A stretch of DNA of 64,000 nucleotides from Rhipicephalus microplus (GCF_043290135.1 NC_134705.1:55839271-55903270), one strand, 5' to 3'. Shown: positions 1 to 11,264, numbered from the stretch's first letter. The notes: generated by a model not told the origin, from the sequence alone. Translations and numbers: made by a program.

Positions 1-1860
1 CAGAAAGTTTCATTGGGAACGTTGATCGGCTGAAGGTAGCCGGCTGGGAGGGCAGACGGCGTTTGGCGACGCTGACAGGGCTTACAAGCGGCGACATAGC
101 GTTGAACAGAGCGGGCAAGTCCAGGCCAAACAAACTGATGTCGTACCTGATCGTATGTGCGAGAAACCCCCAAATGGCCCGTCATGGGAGCGTCATGAAA
201 TTGATGTGATAAAGAGGTCTGTGAGGGAGCGTGCAATGGTCGCAAAGTCCTTAACAAGGCGTCTGAAATATGAGCACAACTCCACAAAACTGCGGACATC
301 CTTTGTGGTCCTCGGAACGGAAAAGTTCATGACTGCGCGAATTTCCTCTGGGTCTGGACGCACGCCTTGGGCATCGACAAGGTGACCGAGCACGGAAATT
401 TGACGACGAGCGAAGTGGCACTTGGAGGCGTTAATCTGGAGTCTGGCTCGATGAAAAACGTCCAGAATCGCTGACAAACGATCGAGATGCGAGACAAATG
501 TCGGCAAAAAGACGACAACATCGTCAAGGCAACACAAGCAGGTGGACCATTTCAACCCTTGGAGCAATGAGTACATCATTCTTTAAATTGTGGCTGGTGC
601 ATTGCAGAGACCAAAGGGCATCACTTTAAACTGATAAAGGCCATCAGGAGTGATAAATGCGGTCTTCTCGCGGTCTATCTCGTCGACGGCTATCTGCCAG
701 TACCCTGACCGAAGGTCAATAGTTGAAAAATAAATAGCACCGTACAGGCAGTTGAGGGCGTCGTCGATGATAGGTAAAGGATAAACGTCTTTTTTTTGTA
801 ATCTTGCTGACATGACGGTAATCGACACAAAAACGCCATGTTCCATTCTTCTTTTTAAGAAGGACGACTGGAGAAGCCCAGGGACTGCATGAAGCCTCAA
901 TAATGTTTTTCACAAGCATTTTGCCGACTTCATGTTGTAATATTCCACGCTCAGACGCAGAGACACGGTAGGGGCAACGGTGAATGGGAGTGGCAGGGTC
1001 AGTATTTATGCGATGGGTGACAATTGTTGTTAGGCTTAAAGAGTTGCTGGCAAAGTTGAAAATGCTACGATAGCCCTTAAGAACGTGGCAAAGCGCTGCA
1101 GCTTGCTCAGGCGTGAGGTCCAATGGCACCATTCGCTCGATGTCGGCGCCCCAAGAACGTGATAGAGTGGAACCACTAACTGAGCTGCAGCAATCATCAA
1201 CTCCGAAGGGCTCGACATAGTCATATTCAATAGCGGTAATTTTGGCCAGGGAGATACCCTGTGGTAGCACTTGGGCGGGGAGTGAGAAGTTGACCAGTGG
1301 AAGGAAGGTGCGGTTTCTCGTAATTGTTAGAATTATATGCGGAACAACAACCCCATGCGTAAGCATCCCGGCAGGAATCGGGGCCGCCATGTAATCACCA
1401 TCAGGTACTGGCGGCTTGGAGGATAAATCGACATGTGTGACAGAGTTAGGTGGGAGGCGCGTCAAATCGATGCAGCAGAGGCTGGTTTGCGGTGGGCTGA
1501 ATGGGTCGGAAAAGAGGGGTAATACGAGATGGAGAGAGCTAGCTGAACAGTCTATGAAGGCAGAGTGCGTGGCTAGAAATTCCATACCGAGAATGAGTTC
1601 ATGAGGGCAATGTTCCATAGCGGCGAAAAGAACGACAGTGCTTCTCTCCCCAATAGACACTCGCGTGTAGCACATGCCAAGAATTGCGGCAGTTCCTCCA
1701 TCGGTTACTCGTACAGCTCGGTTGAGGGCGGGCGTGACAACTTTTTTAAGTGGACAGCGATGGTTAGCACTCATAATGGACGCGCGCCAGTATCTACCAA
1801 TGCACTGACAGGAACATTCACGACAGTAACGTCCAAAAGGTTCCTGTTCGTCGTTAACGT
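1..1860 (-). pseudogene. Gypsy A pol pseudogene (protease, RT, integrase zinc finger; RNase H missing)
   Basis: From the high coordinate: protease ALVDTGA (about 1800-1820) with a frameshift directly after; retropepsin flap and core to about 1500 (LILGMEFLATHSAFID); RT N-terminus with [15 protein letters not shown] and FCVDYR; a frameshift at a T run near 789-797; RT palm [20 protein letters not shown], then an in-frame stop; and LDDVVVF catalytic box preceded by Cys rather than Tyr (CCLDDVV). The thumb/connection follows to about 200. It then joins TGHLGVSRTYDQV and CKPCQRR, the HHCC finger of integrase, with no RNase H between. Known gypsy pol order is PR-RT-RNaseH-IN, so about 0.8-1 kb has been deleted near 185-200. 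Confidence 0.85.
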
Positions 1861-2270
1861 CAAGCGTGGATTTCTTACGAAGGTCGTCAACGCAGCTCCA
1901 CCTCCAGAAGCTGCACGGCCTAGTTTTCCGGTCGGAGGTGCTGCGAATAGGTCAGGGAGGTAGCACGGCGTTGTGGGGGTGACCAGGACTGACGAAGAGC
2001 AGGGGACGGTGACCGGTCGTAGCGAGGTCTGCTCAGAGGTGCTGCAGGAGCGGAAAGTGCGGTCGGCGTTGATGGAGAATGGATTGGGGACGACTGGGGA
2101 ACATAAGTGGCGTAATACTGAGGTTCATAATGGGATGGTGGAGCCCAGCGGCTGCGGCATGGACGAGCGATATGACCAACGCGTCAACAGTTAAAACATA
2201 TGGGTCTGTTATCAAGAGTACGCCATTGGGACGGATTGCGTTGTATGCGTGGTGCAGAAAGGGGGCGATA
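1861..2270 (-). pseudogene. Gypsy A gag C-terminal fragment
   Basis: On the minus strand a CCHC zinc knuckle is legible near 2165-2200 (C-F-N-C, then an in-frame stop, then GHIARPC), preceded by NRPI and followed by a Ser/Pro/Arg-rich tail (SPSPALRQSWSPPQRR), as in gypsy nucleocapsid regions. The stop inside the knuckle and its short length show it is a remnant. The overlapping longer open frame in this area is a chimera of gypsy B RNase H and gypsy A gag out of frame, and is not a gene. Confidence 0.7.
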
Positions 2271-3180
2271 ACAAGGCTCAGCAGAGTATTCCCACGTCTT
2301 GTGTTCGACGTCAACGTGCAGTTCTTTTGAAGAAGGCCGCTTCGCAGCGAAAACGCCGTAAGTGCCCGTTTAAATACCATCGGAACAACGGAGGTCCTGC
2401 CCTCGATGTATTCGATTAGGCTCCTAAGCACCGGGTAAGCACCGGGGCGTTCAGCTAAGTCGTCGGAAGTCGTCATTCCCAACAAGCAGACGTTATTCAG
2501 GTTGTCGCATGGTGGTGCGACGACGAGGGCTTGCGACAAGCACTCTGCCTCGAAGTGTTTTCTGTCAAGCTTGTACATGGCAGTAATTTCGAATTCTTGA
2601 ATTCTCAGGCTCCATCCGGCAAGAGGACCTGAAGGGTAGTTCAAGTTAGCTAGCCAACAAAAGGTGTGGTGGTTGCTCACAACTTTAAAGAACCTGACGT
2701 AGACGGATCACGTTGCCCAAGAACAAAAGTTACTCGCACGCGAAGCGGCACTTTCTTGATTCAGGTTGAGTCCAGATGTCTTAATGGCTTGAGGTAGAGC
2801 TTCAACGTGCCGGAGATGCTCGTCGAAGCTCGAGGAAAACATTACGACGTCGTCCAAGCAAGCGAGACAAGTGTGCAACTTCAGTCCTGTCAGATCTGTG
2901 TCCATAACGCGTTGAAATGCTGCAGCTGCCGTGCAAAGACCGAACTGCATGACCATGAATTCAAAAAGGCCGTCTGGTGTTATAAAAGCATTCTTTTCTC
3001 GGTCTCTCTTGTCTATATCTATCTGCCAACAGCCTGCCTTGAGGTCCATCGTTGAAAAGTATTTGGGGCTGTGGGGTCGATCAAGGGTGTTGTCTATTCG
3101 GGGGAGAGGGTGCACCTCCTTCTTCGTTATCTTGTTTACTTGGCGATAGTCGACGCAGAAGCGTAGAGTTCCGTCTTTTT

Positions 3181-3985
3181 AGGGGCGAAGCTCCTTATAG
3201 CGGCGCCCGTTCGTCCCTCGTAGTCGTAGTAGTAGTCGTAGTGTGTAACCAGTCTTACATTTTGACCTCCAATGTGGTGCCGGTGGGAGATTTCTTCTGT
3301 GCGTTGTTGAACAATAGAAGATAATGCTCAATGTACATGCCAATGGCTGCTAAGGGGGAATGAGAGGCAGGAGAATTCCGCTTTAGCTCACGTGCACGCT
3401 GCAAATTTTTCATTGTTCAACAACGCACAGAAGACAAGAAAGGGTAGCTACGTTATACTCGTTAGGCGTTAACTCCTAGTTTTTAGAAAGGTTTAGCGAG
3501 CGTTGGGCCGCAGTGCCATGAATACAGTGAACTAATGTATAGCATGAGCTTAAGGTGGTTAGAGGTAAAAAGTAGACAAGAAGCGCAAGCCGTAAGAAAG
3601 TGTGCATGAGTCTCCTCTCGTTCAGTCTTTAGTGTCCGCTGAATGGCGGTTTTTCTATATGAGCAATATATGATGAAAAGATGCGAGATGGTGGTACTTG
3701 GAGTGTTGAATGGGTGCACGAACGGACACACTGACAGATGCATGGACGGACACACGAATGGCTGCACGGACGGACGAATGTACGCAGGAGCAGATGCGTG
3801 GACGAAAGCAGGGACGAACGCACAGAAGAACGTGCGGACGCACGAACAGACGCACGCACGGATGGGCGGATGGACGTACGGGTGGCCACACAGACGCACG
3901 CATCGATGGACGGAAGCAAGAACAAATGGGCGGACGGACGCTTCGCCCCACTATCCATCATTCACTCCGAGAATATGCTGCCATT
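3181..3985 (-). mobile_element. Non-autonomous element carrying a GTCC-type minisatellite
   Basis: It sits inside gypsy B RT, whose codons resume on both sides at an A-rich site (LVKKK / KDGTL). It contains the GGGGCGAAGC motif near both ends, a 25-bp inverted pair (3293-3318 and 3411-3436, core CTTCTGTGCGTTGTTGAACA) and the minisatellite at 3705-3945. No coding capacity is seen. Relatives are at 60285-60560, and part of the left segment recurs near 11265-11330 and 24690-24800. Confidence 0.6.
3705..3945. repeat. Degenerate GGACG/CGTCC minisatellite
   Basis: Irregular 4-, 8- and 12-bp units of ggacg, cgcacg and acgaac type. It produces long open frames in all six frames rich in Arg/Thr/Asp/Gly, or Val/Arg/Pro/Ser in antisense, which are not genes. 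Confidence 0.75.
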
Positions 3986-4142
3986 TTTTTCTTCACTAAC
4001 CCCACTGGTGACGCCCATAGACTCTTTGAAGGCTGGATAGCGTCGTCGTGGAACATTTTATCGACTTGCTTCTCTATGGCCTCGCGTTCTCGCGTCAAAG
4101 CTCTGTGTGGACTAACGGAGTGGCCTGGCATTATCTTTTATT

Positions 4143-4379
4143 GATTTATATGTGGGGTTTAACGTCCCAAAACCACCATATGATTATGAGAGATGCCGTA
4201 GTGGAGGGCTTCGGAAATTTCGACCACCTGGGGTTCTTTAACGTGCATCCAAATCTGAGTACACGGGCCTACAACATTTCCGCCTCCATCGGAAATGCAG
4301 CCGCCGCAGCCGGGATTTGAACCCGCGACCTGCGGGTCAGCAGCCGAGTACCTTAGCCACTAGACCACCGCGGCGGGGC
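4143..4379 (-). mobile_element. tRNA-derived SINE (Ruka-like), copy 1
   Basis: The minus strand starts with a tRNA-like head (A box TGGTCTAGTGGC, B box GGTTCAAATCC) and a body shared with two other copies (GCATTTCCGATGGAGGCGGA, GTAGGCCCGTGT), ending GGACGTTAAACCCCACATAT. It is flanked by a perfect 16-bp target duplication, GGCATTATCTTTTATT, at 4127-4142 and 4380-4395. The gypsy B reading continues on both sides, proving insertion into that element. The Ruka assignment is from memory of tick SINEs. Confidence 0.85.
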
Positions 4380-4389
4380 GGCATTATCT

Positions 4390-5240
4390 TTTATTATAAA
4401 TCGTTGTTTCGCGACAGGGGTCTGTCAAATTCTCGATGACGACGAAAAGCAGTTCTTGTATTTCAGGAGCTGGTTTTCGAGCTGCTATTGTTTATGCGTC
4501 GGAAGAATCGAATTATAGTCAAATGCTGGTTGAAGGGTTTCAGTCATAAAAGTAGATTCGGTGGAATCGGTGAGGGCGAAAACATGGCTTCGAGTATCTC
4601 TTCAATGTAGGCAATTGTCGTTCCTTTGGTCACGTGCTTGTACTCGTTGTTGAAGTTTGTGAGCATCACTCTTGCAATTTCTCTTCGCAGCTCGGCTATC
4701 TCTCTGGCGACGCAAGTTTTGCGGTTGATCAAGAGGTGTTGGTCACCTTTAACGACACCTTGCATGTCTCTCTTTTCTTGAGTGCTGACGGAAATGCTGA
4801 CGCTACAGCGAGGAGGAATGATGACTTTGTCTTTCAGCATATTCAGGGTGTGCCTTCCTGACGACGTGTGGAGCGGCAGTGCGTTTTCCATAGATAGAGT
4901 TATGGACTTTGTTCTCAGATTGATCACGGCCCCATGGATGCTTAGGAATTCCACACCAAGGATGACATCTTTAGGGGAATGCCGTTGTACGACGAAGCTT
5001 GCAGGATAAATCTTATAGGTAATGGTGACTCTGGCTGTGTAGGTTCCTACCGGAATAACTAAAAGGCCATCGGCTGTACGGACTTCAGGGCCTTCCCAAG
5101 TCGTCGCAACTTTCTTCAACTTCGCAGCAAATGTTCCAGTAATAACGAAATAGTCTGCTCACATGTCAACAGAAGCTGTGACGCTGTGGCCGTCGATGAC
5201 GACGTCAAGGTCGCTAGTTCGCCTCCTCGCGTTGCATTCA
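4390..5240 (-). pseudogene. Gypsy B protease and RT linker
   Basis: The frame 5119-4544 covers most of a retropepsin (WEGPEVRTADGLLVIPVGTY, then DVILGVEFLSIHGAVI). Upstream, the active-site triad Asp-Thr-Gly has become Asp-Met-stop (near 5160), so the protease is inactive. Downstream, 4540-4390 encodes the linker before RT (NQLLKYKNCFSSSS), with stops, up to the SINE insertion point. Confidence 0.8.
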
Positions 5241-5459
5241 GATCGCGGCTTCGGATCTCGGCTACGACGGTTTGTATCGCTGCTTCGACGTTGCGCCATC
5301 CAGTCGTATTCTGGCCCGGAAGATTTCATATCAGGGCAACTTTCATGTTGCCGCGGGCTCTACAAGTTTTATCACGTCATCGTCGGCGGCGGCGGATGAT
5401 CTTTGGCAGTTCTTTGTACAGCGACCACACCTCCAGTGGTTGCTGCCCTTAGTTTCTCT

Positions 5460-6620
5460 GATAAAGGCTAGCAAACTGACTCCGGGTTGTACCGGTGTAC
5501 GGCCGGTGTGAGGCGACATGTAGTAGCCAGGTGACGGCGAATGAAAAGCTCTTCGGAGATTTTTTCATTCGCCTGCGCTGCTGCAAGGTAGTCGGCGATG
5601 TCGCGCGGTCTTTCCCCCCACTGTGAACGTGGTGCATCTATGGCAACTCACGCCGTCCCTTCTGACAGTACTGGCAGCGGTGGTAGGTATGGCCAGCTTC
5701 TCCGCAGTAGTAGTAAAGAGGTCGGGGGTCGTAGTCACGCCACAAGTTGGTTTTTGTCGCAGCGTTGCGCTGATCGGCGGATGGAGGGTATGGCGTCGGC
5801 GGCGGAGGCTGGCGGCATAACTCCTACGGTGCAGCCTCTTGACGAGGATATGAAGGGGGGGGGGGCATAGCGTCGCGTTGGAGCAGAGTAGCTCATCGCT
5901 TGCGGCTTAGGCTGCAGAGCTTCGGACATTCCAAGCGATTGCTAAACTTTTTCACGGATGGGGTCGGCAATCGAATCCACTTGGGGCTGTGACGAAGGCA
6001 ACAGGTTCGGTAGCTCCTTCTGCACGATCTGTCGGATGGTCTCACGCAGATCGTCCCCACTATTGGCATAGGCTTCGACGTAGTTGGCGGTTGCAGAGTG
6101 ATGGTCATACTGCCTTGAGTGCATCTCAAATGCTTTGTAGATTGTAGAGGCCTCGGTGAAAACTTTTTCCACCGTCTTGGGTGGGCTGCGAACTAGTCCC
6201 ACAAACAACTCTTGCTTCACGCCCCGCATGAGGAAGCGCAGCTTTTTGTCCTCAGCCATGGGGCATCGGCGTGCCGAAACAGTTTTATCATCTCTTCTGT
6301 GAAGATGGTGACATTTTTGTGGGGCAGATGCACCCGGGTCTCAAGCAAAGCAGCAACTCTTTTTTTTGCGAGTGACGCTCGTGAAAGTTTTCAGGAATGC
6401 GCCGCGAAAAATATCCCACGATTGCAGCGCATATTACAGGTTCTCATACCAGGTTCTCGCCGCGTCTTCCAGATGAAAGTAGACACGGCACAACGTTTCT
6501 TCGAAGTCCCACTGGTTCAAGACGGCTACTCGGTCACACGTTTCAAGCCAGGTCTTCTGGTTCTTCAAAAGAGGATCCGTGAAAGATCGGTAGCTCCTTC
6601 GGCTGATGCATTTTGACCAT
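5460..6620 (-). pseudogene. Gypsy B gag pseudogene
   Basis: ATG at 6620 on the minus strand opens MVKMHQPKELPIFHGS, followed by capsid-like text (NQWDFEETLCRVYFHLEDAA) with frameshifts and stops. A clean segment at 6259-5942 (MAEDKKLRFLMRGVKQELF) matches the retroviral-type gag fold, and a zinc knuckle lies near 5660-5700 (YYCGEAGHTYHRC). It ends at a conserved stop near 5450, at the same place as in gypsy D. It retains the N-terminal half of gag that gypsy D lacks. Confidence 0.75.
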
Positions 6621-6775
6621 GGCGGGCGACTGTAGAGAGGCTGTCATAGCGGTCGCAGTGGTGGTGGTGGCCTTCAGGTTGCGAGTATTATCGAGTAAAG
6701 CTCCCTACTCCAGAGGTAGCCACTGTTGTCGGCGGCTTGCTCGAAGGTCAAGGTTGACGGGACCACCTCTACTAG

Positions 6776-7445
6776 ATGTCACGGGGTCGTGACGCGGACG
6801 AAAGGAGTAAACTGCTGGTGAAATAGTTAATTGTTTATTCAGACCGAACTTGTGGCCACGTAATAACAAAATTCAGCTTACGCCAAGACACTGGCATGGG
6901 GCTCGTTAACGTTAGCAGCTCGAGCGTGCTCTAGCCAGCGGAGTGCGCTCCTGTAAACTTAACGGTTAAAAAGCGACTTCCGGTGCGTGATAACGGAGTG
7001 CGCTCTATGCGCTCCGATTTTGAGACGGTGCACGAGAGCGAGTGCCGAGTTTGACTACCAAAAAAACCACAACAACACGCTTCCGGCTATTTTCCCCACT
7101 CCTTCCTACTGCCGCAAAACGGCCACACTGTCGCCGCCGCGCTGTAGGGCTCCCAAAGGCTGTTGGCTGAAATCGCGATCAAGTTAAGCTCCGAAGCACT
7201 CCGCTGCAGGTGTCGCACACGAGCGCACTCGGGTGGGCTTCTTCAGAGTTTGGAGCGTGCTAGCTTAATGAGCCCATTGAAAGCGGCGAGTAGAGCGTCG
7301 GCCGTCGATCAACTGACAAGCGGCGAAGCTTGTCAGCATTTATACACTCGCCATCGAACATTTTAGCGCTATTGCTAGCGGTGACGTAGATTCTAGAATA
7401 TTCAGAAATGCTCATGACGGGGGCCGTAATCTCCACAAAATTATC
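6776..7445 (-). repeat. Probable 5' LTR of gypsy B
   Basis: The internal edge is clear: on the minus strand the LTR ends ...CGACCCCGTGACA, like the ...CGCGTGACA end of gypsy D. A minus-strand TATA-like ATAAAT lies near 7341, and a reversed AATAAA-type signal lies near 6833 (tttatt in plus). The outer boundary is estimated, not seen. Confidence 0.5.
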
Positions 7446-9080
7446 TACGGCAGCCTGGAGCTTCTCGAATACTGTAGGCGTGGTTTGCGCTTAGAATTGC
7501 GTACGATGTAAACGGGCGATGAAAAACTCGAAGAAAGAACGGTGCAGGATTATACAGGAAGCACTCTCTGAGCTCAAGTAACTGCTGATTTGGCGTACTA
7601 GCTTGTGGTGCGCTGCGCGCCATTCGCGCCGCAGCCATACACTCTGCACTCATGTTTGCCCTCATTTTTGCCTAACCAAGCTTGATGATGCGTTACAGCT
7701 TTTGCCAGAATCAGCTCGGCTTACGTGGAGGGAAGTATATGTTGATCATTTTGAAGCTAATAAGCAGCTCTGCATGAAGCGTCATCTGCCTATTGCTGCC
7801 TGCTAGGTGTGAGAGCGCACCGGCACATGCCTGCGCGTGTACTGTGTGGGCAAAAATCACCATTCCTCGCGGGTAGCACCCGAGCTGCGTGAGATGACGC
7901 ACTCCTGCTCGTGCTCGGGCAGCGTACATGTGGTTAACCTTTTACACGGCACACAGCCTTGTTCAGTGAGCGAAAAATAAATAATTATGTGCTCATCCTG
8001 ATGAACGAATCTCAGTTTTGCTTTGAGAAAGCTCTAAAATCATTAAGCTGCCCGGTGCAACTATGACCTCCTAGTGAGTACAACTCTGGACTACGTCAGC
8101 CCACAGAACTTGGACGCAGTTGCGCGTGGTCCACATAAAGAAGTATTTTCGAAGAGCCAACAGCACAGTGGCCAAACACAAATCTATCGACGCATGCACC
8201 GCTACCAGGGACTCGTGAGCAGCCACGAAGTCTTAGTGTGCTAAAAGAAACGTGGCAAAAGGAAAATGGCCACTATGACGTCTTGATGATTCCTTGTATT
8301 GAACTGAGCACAGTTACTTGAGGAAAGTAGGAGAATCACCATGAGCTCACCTTGAAGGCTGTCACTACCACGCACACTTAAAAATTCAAGTAAGAGACCT
8401 TCACTTATATTGTCTGTTGATATTTTGAAGATAGTATAGGAATTCTTATAGGAATCACTCGCACGAGCAATCACGGCAGCGATACCATGAGTGGGCGTCT
8501 CTTTAACAGGGCGCTCTAGCGAGCGTAGCGAGCGTTTCTTTATAGGCAGACGCACGCGCCGAAATGCACGTTGCTCATTATATCGTGTAGTGTGTTACGA
8601 TAACTCTCATGTTCGGCTTATTGTTTAAACTAACCAACATTTTAACGAATGAAGCTTTGTTTAAAATTGCAGTGGGAGTGTTGAACACATATGTTTTAAA
8701 AACTACAGGTTGCATAGTTTCTAACTTTTTACGTAATACATGTTGGGATTGTGCTATCAAGTATCGATACCCACGCAATGTTTCAAAAAAAAAGTATTTC
8801 GCACCTTTCGGGCTTGCGCGTGCTAGCCCGCCATTGTAGCCCGGCTCCCTGAGGTTCTACATGCAGACAGCTACAGCATTTGGTCATGTTTGCTGCCAAA
8901 TAAATTGTGATATGGCACCAACAATGGGATTGTAGTGCAATGATCGGAAGAGTTTTTTTTTTTTCGCGACGGCATGAGTGATAAACGCTGCAATCGCTTA
9001 TCGCTGCCATGAACAGCCTCACCAGAAACATAACATTTCCCCGTAAAACGAAGCGGGCATGCCACGTGGTGTGTGTTTGT
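7446..9080. other. Unassigned intergenic sequence
   Basis: No coding sequence, RNA gene or recognisable transposon protein. The open frames are short and lack family resemblance. A short GCGAGCGTAGCGAGCG palindromic cluster at about 8518-8535 is the only local structure noted. Confidence 0.5.
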
Positions 9081-9084
9081 ATTT

Positions 9085-9335
9085 AGTGGGTATGTGTGGT
9101 AATAGTGCTACTGGGGTTCTACTCACCAAAACAACAATATGACTACGAGCTTCGCCGAAGAAAAGGGGTACAGAAATGACCATCTTTTATTCTCGCGCCC
9201 ACGCTGACCTCACAGATCACACGGGTCGCTTCGATTTGGCCTCTACCTAAATGCCACCTTCGCAGCCGGGATCGTACTTGCGACCTTCGGCTCCTCTGGT
9301 GAATACCGCAATCACTGCTCCACCATTTCGCGTGA
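9085..9335 (-). mobile_element. Diverged tRNA-derived SINE
   Basis: The minus strand retains a B-box-like GTACGATCCCGGCTGCG and the tail ...TTGTTGTTTTGGTGAGTAGAACCCC of the same SINE architecture as the better copies, but it is much decayed. Immediately left (9058-9105) is a stretch resembling the arm of the foldback element at 61422-62371. Confidence 0.5.
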
Positions 9336-9339
9336 CGTC

Positions 9340-10040
9340 TGCAGTGAACAGAAAAAGACGAAAAGTTAGAAAGAATCGCATCGGACAATACTTACCTTGA
9401 GGTTCCACTTTTGATTTTTTTCTTTGTCTAGTTTTATTTAAGAGCTGGTTGAATGACCATGTCAAAAAGCAGGAACAAGCTATTCACAGAAAATCGCAGA
9501 ACCCATCGATGCATTAGCCAAGCAAGTGCAGCATGAGATAGCGTCATGAAAATTCGCGTTGGCCAATTTTTAAAACTCGGCCCAGAGTTAACTGGTGATC
9601 TACTACATAAGAGTCGGCCGCCTGTCCGGGCATTGACTCTAAAACATTTATCCTATGAGTTTACATTTCCTGGTATTCAGGGCACACAATGTATATGGAG
9701 CATCAACGTGTGCTTGCTACATTAAAGCACCACTTCTGGGATACTGCACCTGCGCTACCTGGCTCCAGTACGACTACGGTACAGTGCGCTGGCGCCACTT
9801 CCCTTGCGCTGTCTCACTGTGCGGAACTATAAAAGGAACCACTGATGCCACTGGTCAATTTTGAGCAGCAGCCGCACATGTTAGGAGGACTGCCTCACAC
9901 CCACTTTTTCAGGTTGACTGTTCTCTACTGTGACGGTATTGCGGTTTGATTTGACAAAGTTTAGCACAACTTCTGCTCGCCTGTATTTTTTGTGGTATAG
10001 TATGCCTTCATACGCCAATTTGGCTAAAAAGATCAGTAGC
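9340..10040. other. Unassigned sequence
   Basis: Nothing recognisable. The open frames are short and unsupported. Confidence 0.4.
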
Positions 10041-10048
10041 TTGAATCA

Positions 10049-10570
10049 ATGCTTAACGATAAGCTAGACAGGCTTGTTGTTGACCTTGCTTCAAAGATTG
10101 TCCAGCAGCTTGATCATCAAGGTTTTGGTAACCATAAGCCACTGGTTAACAGTGTGCGTTTTATGAGCGATCGACAAGAAAAGTGTGGACGTCTCGATCA
10201 TGTTGTTGGGAGCATGAAAAAACTGAAGACCAAAAATGATGCACTGAACAGAAAAGTTGCTGGCGCAGAGCAATACAGCAGGCTGAGTATTATCGAAACC
10301 AAATATAAAGACCCCGTATGCGAGGTGAAAAAAGCGCTGTCACTTTGAAAACAATCACTAAGTCTAATAAATGTCATGTTACATCTTCCGATATTGAGAC
10401 TATCCGTCCCGTGGTGAGCAAGACAAAACAAAGGAACAGTATCACCCGATTTCCCTCGCGTACCATGAAGATTGAATTTTTTCGAGACGCTCTTAAGACA
10501 CGCTTGCGCGCTTCTCAGCTACGCTTGTCGGGAAACTCTGAAAATGCCGTTTTTTCAATTATCCCCTGAA
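10049..10570 (+). pseudogene. CR1/L2-like LINE ORF1 remnant
   Basis: Coiled-coil segment LNDKLDRLVVDLASKIV followed by AEQYSRLSIIE, the nucleic-acid-binding core start typical of LINE ORF1 proteins. It continues in a second frame with SSDIETIRPV and SRTMKIEFFRDALKTR, plus LSGNSENAVFS. Two frames and a stop at 10346-10348 show decay. Probable family from memory: CR1/L2-type LINEs of ticks. Confidence 0.65.
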
Positions 10571-10689
10571 TATTGCTAGAAAAAGCTGTTTAGTAGAGCG
10601 CTCGCTCTCAAAAAAAAAAAAAAGAATTCAAAGGGCGTTACCTTTCGACTGACTTCTGCCGCATTTCACGTGAAACTGAAAAGAACAAG

Positions 10690-11050
10690 GTGCCCTGGAT
10701 ATTTTTGATTCTGATCTTTATGTCTTGTGCATATTACCCCACAACTCATTCACCGTACTTTCTTGCTACAGCCTCTCTGCAAGTCATTCTTCTCAACAGA
10801 AGATACCGAACCGCTGCTCAATGTAATCTCGCAATTCTACTCGTAAATGCAATAAGCTCACGTTCACTCCATGCCAGCATTGCTACATATATTGACTCAC
10901 TTACTCATTCTTTTTCATTTTTATGCTTCTCCGAAACCTGGCTTGGGGCTTCTGAGAGCAACCTATATAGTTTTCCCACTTTCCATTCTGAATATTGCAA
11001 CCGAAACTGCAGTCACCACGGCGGTTCACCTATTTTATATGTAAAGTAGC
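10690..11050 (+). pseudogene. LINE ORF2 endonuclease N-terminal remnant
   Basis: Encodes SFSFLCFSETWLGASESN and HSEYCNRNCSHHGG, matching the beginning of the apurinic-type endonuclease of CR1/L2 LINEs (the ET/W motif holds a catalytic Glu). It lies just downstream of the ORF1 remnant in the same orientation, so both are one dead element. A further endonuclease-like piece may be at 11900-12100 (PIRDNNPIFTLA), after an intervening repeat. Confidence 0.6.
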
Positions 11051-11264
11051 CTAGGATCGAGCTCAATCAGGTGTGCGGCGTGACCCTTCTCACTGCGCAT
11101 GTACGTCTACTACCCCTCTCTCTCCTCTCCTAATATTCCCCGCTCTCACCTTACAACGCCGACGCTGGTGGCGTCTGCTAGTGAGGTACTGGATTGAACA
11201 AAAAAAAAAGAACCGGACTGGTCGCGTTTCAGAACCGTTTACTGTCGCCGCACCGTATATATAG

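Larger units (their letters stand above)
1..2270 (-). mobile_element. Ty3/gypsy retrotransposon A, truncated at the window edge
   Basis: Read on the minus strand this is gag zinc knuckle, protease, reverse transcriptase, then integrase zinc finger, in gypsy order, running off the left edge. There are frameshifts and stops throughout, so it is a dead copy. Its gag end abuts the 3' part of gypsy B at about 2255-2285 without an LTR between, implying a deletion or recombination that removed the ends of both. Confidence 0.85.
2330..4126 (-). pseudogene. Gypsy B RT-RNase H pseudogene, interrupted
   Basis: RT fingers are encoded at about 4126-3990 in broken frames (ARERE, SLWASPV). After the 800-bp insert the RT resumes at 3180 with DGTLRFCVDYRQVNK, then PLPRIDN, QFGLCTAAAAFQRVMD, and CLDDVVMF where Tyr of YLDD is Cys. 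A break follows near 2708, then RNase H end/linker at 2680-2330 (CWLANLNYPSG, RKHFEAECLSQA). At about 2325 it jumps to a motif that in gypsy D lies after the integrase core (VDVEHKTW), so the integrase catalytic core is deleted. Confidence 0.8.
2271..7445 (-). mobile_element. Ty3/gypsy retrotransposon B with nested insertions
   Basis: Same family as gypsy D (the proteins align closely). On the minus strand: LTR (from about 7445 to 6776), leader, gag (from 6620), protease, RT, RNase H and a scrap of the integrase 3' part. Two insertions interrupt RT: a SINE (4143-4379) and an 800-bp element (about 3181-3985). The 3' LTR is absent, and the element ends against gypsy A. Confidence 0.8.

Noticed and set aside
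2033..2680. One 215-codon protein gene
   Set aside because: The frame splices gypsy B RNase H text to out-of-frame gypsy A gag and is a chance fusion.
3483..4144. Overlapping open frames of 98-144 codons on both strands
   Set aside because: Produced by the GGACG-type minisatellite and the SINE, with no conserved domain.
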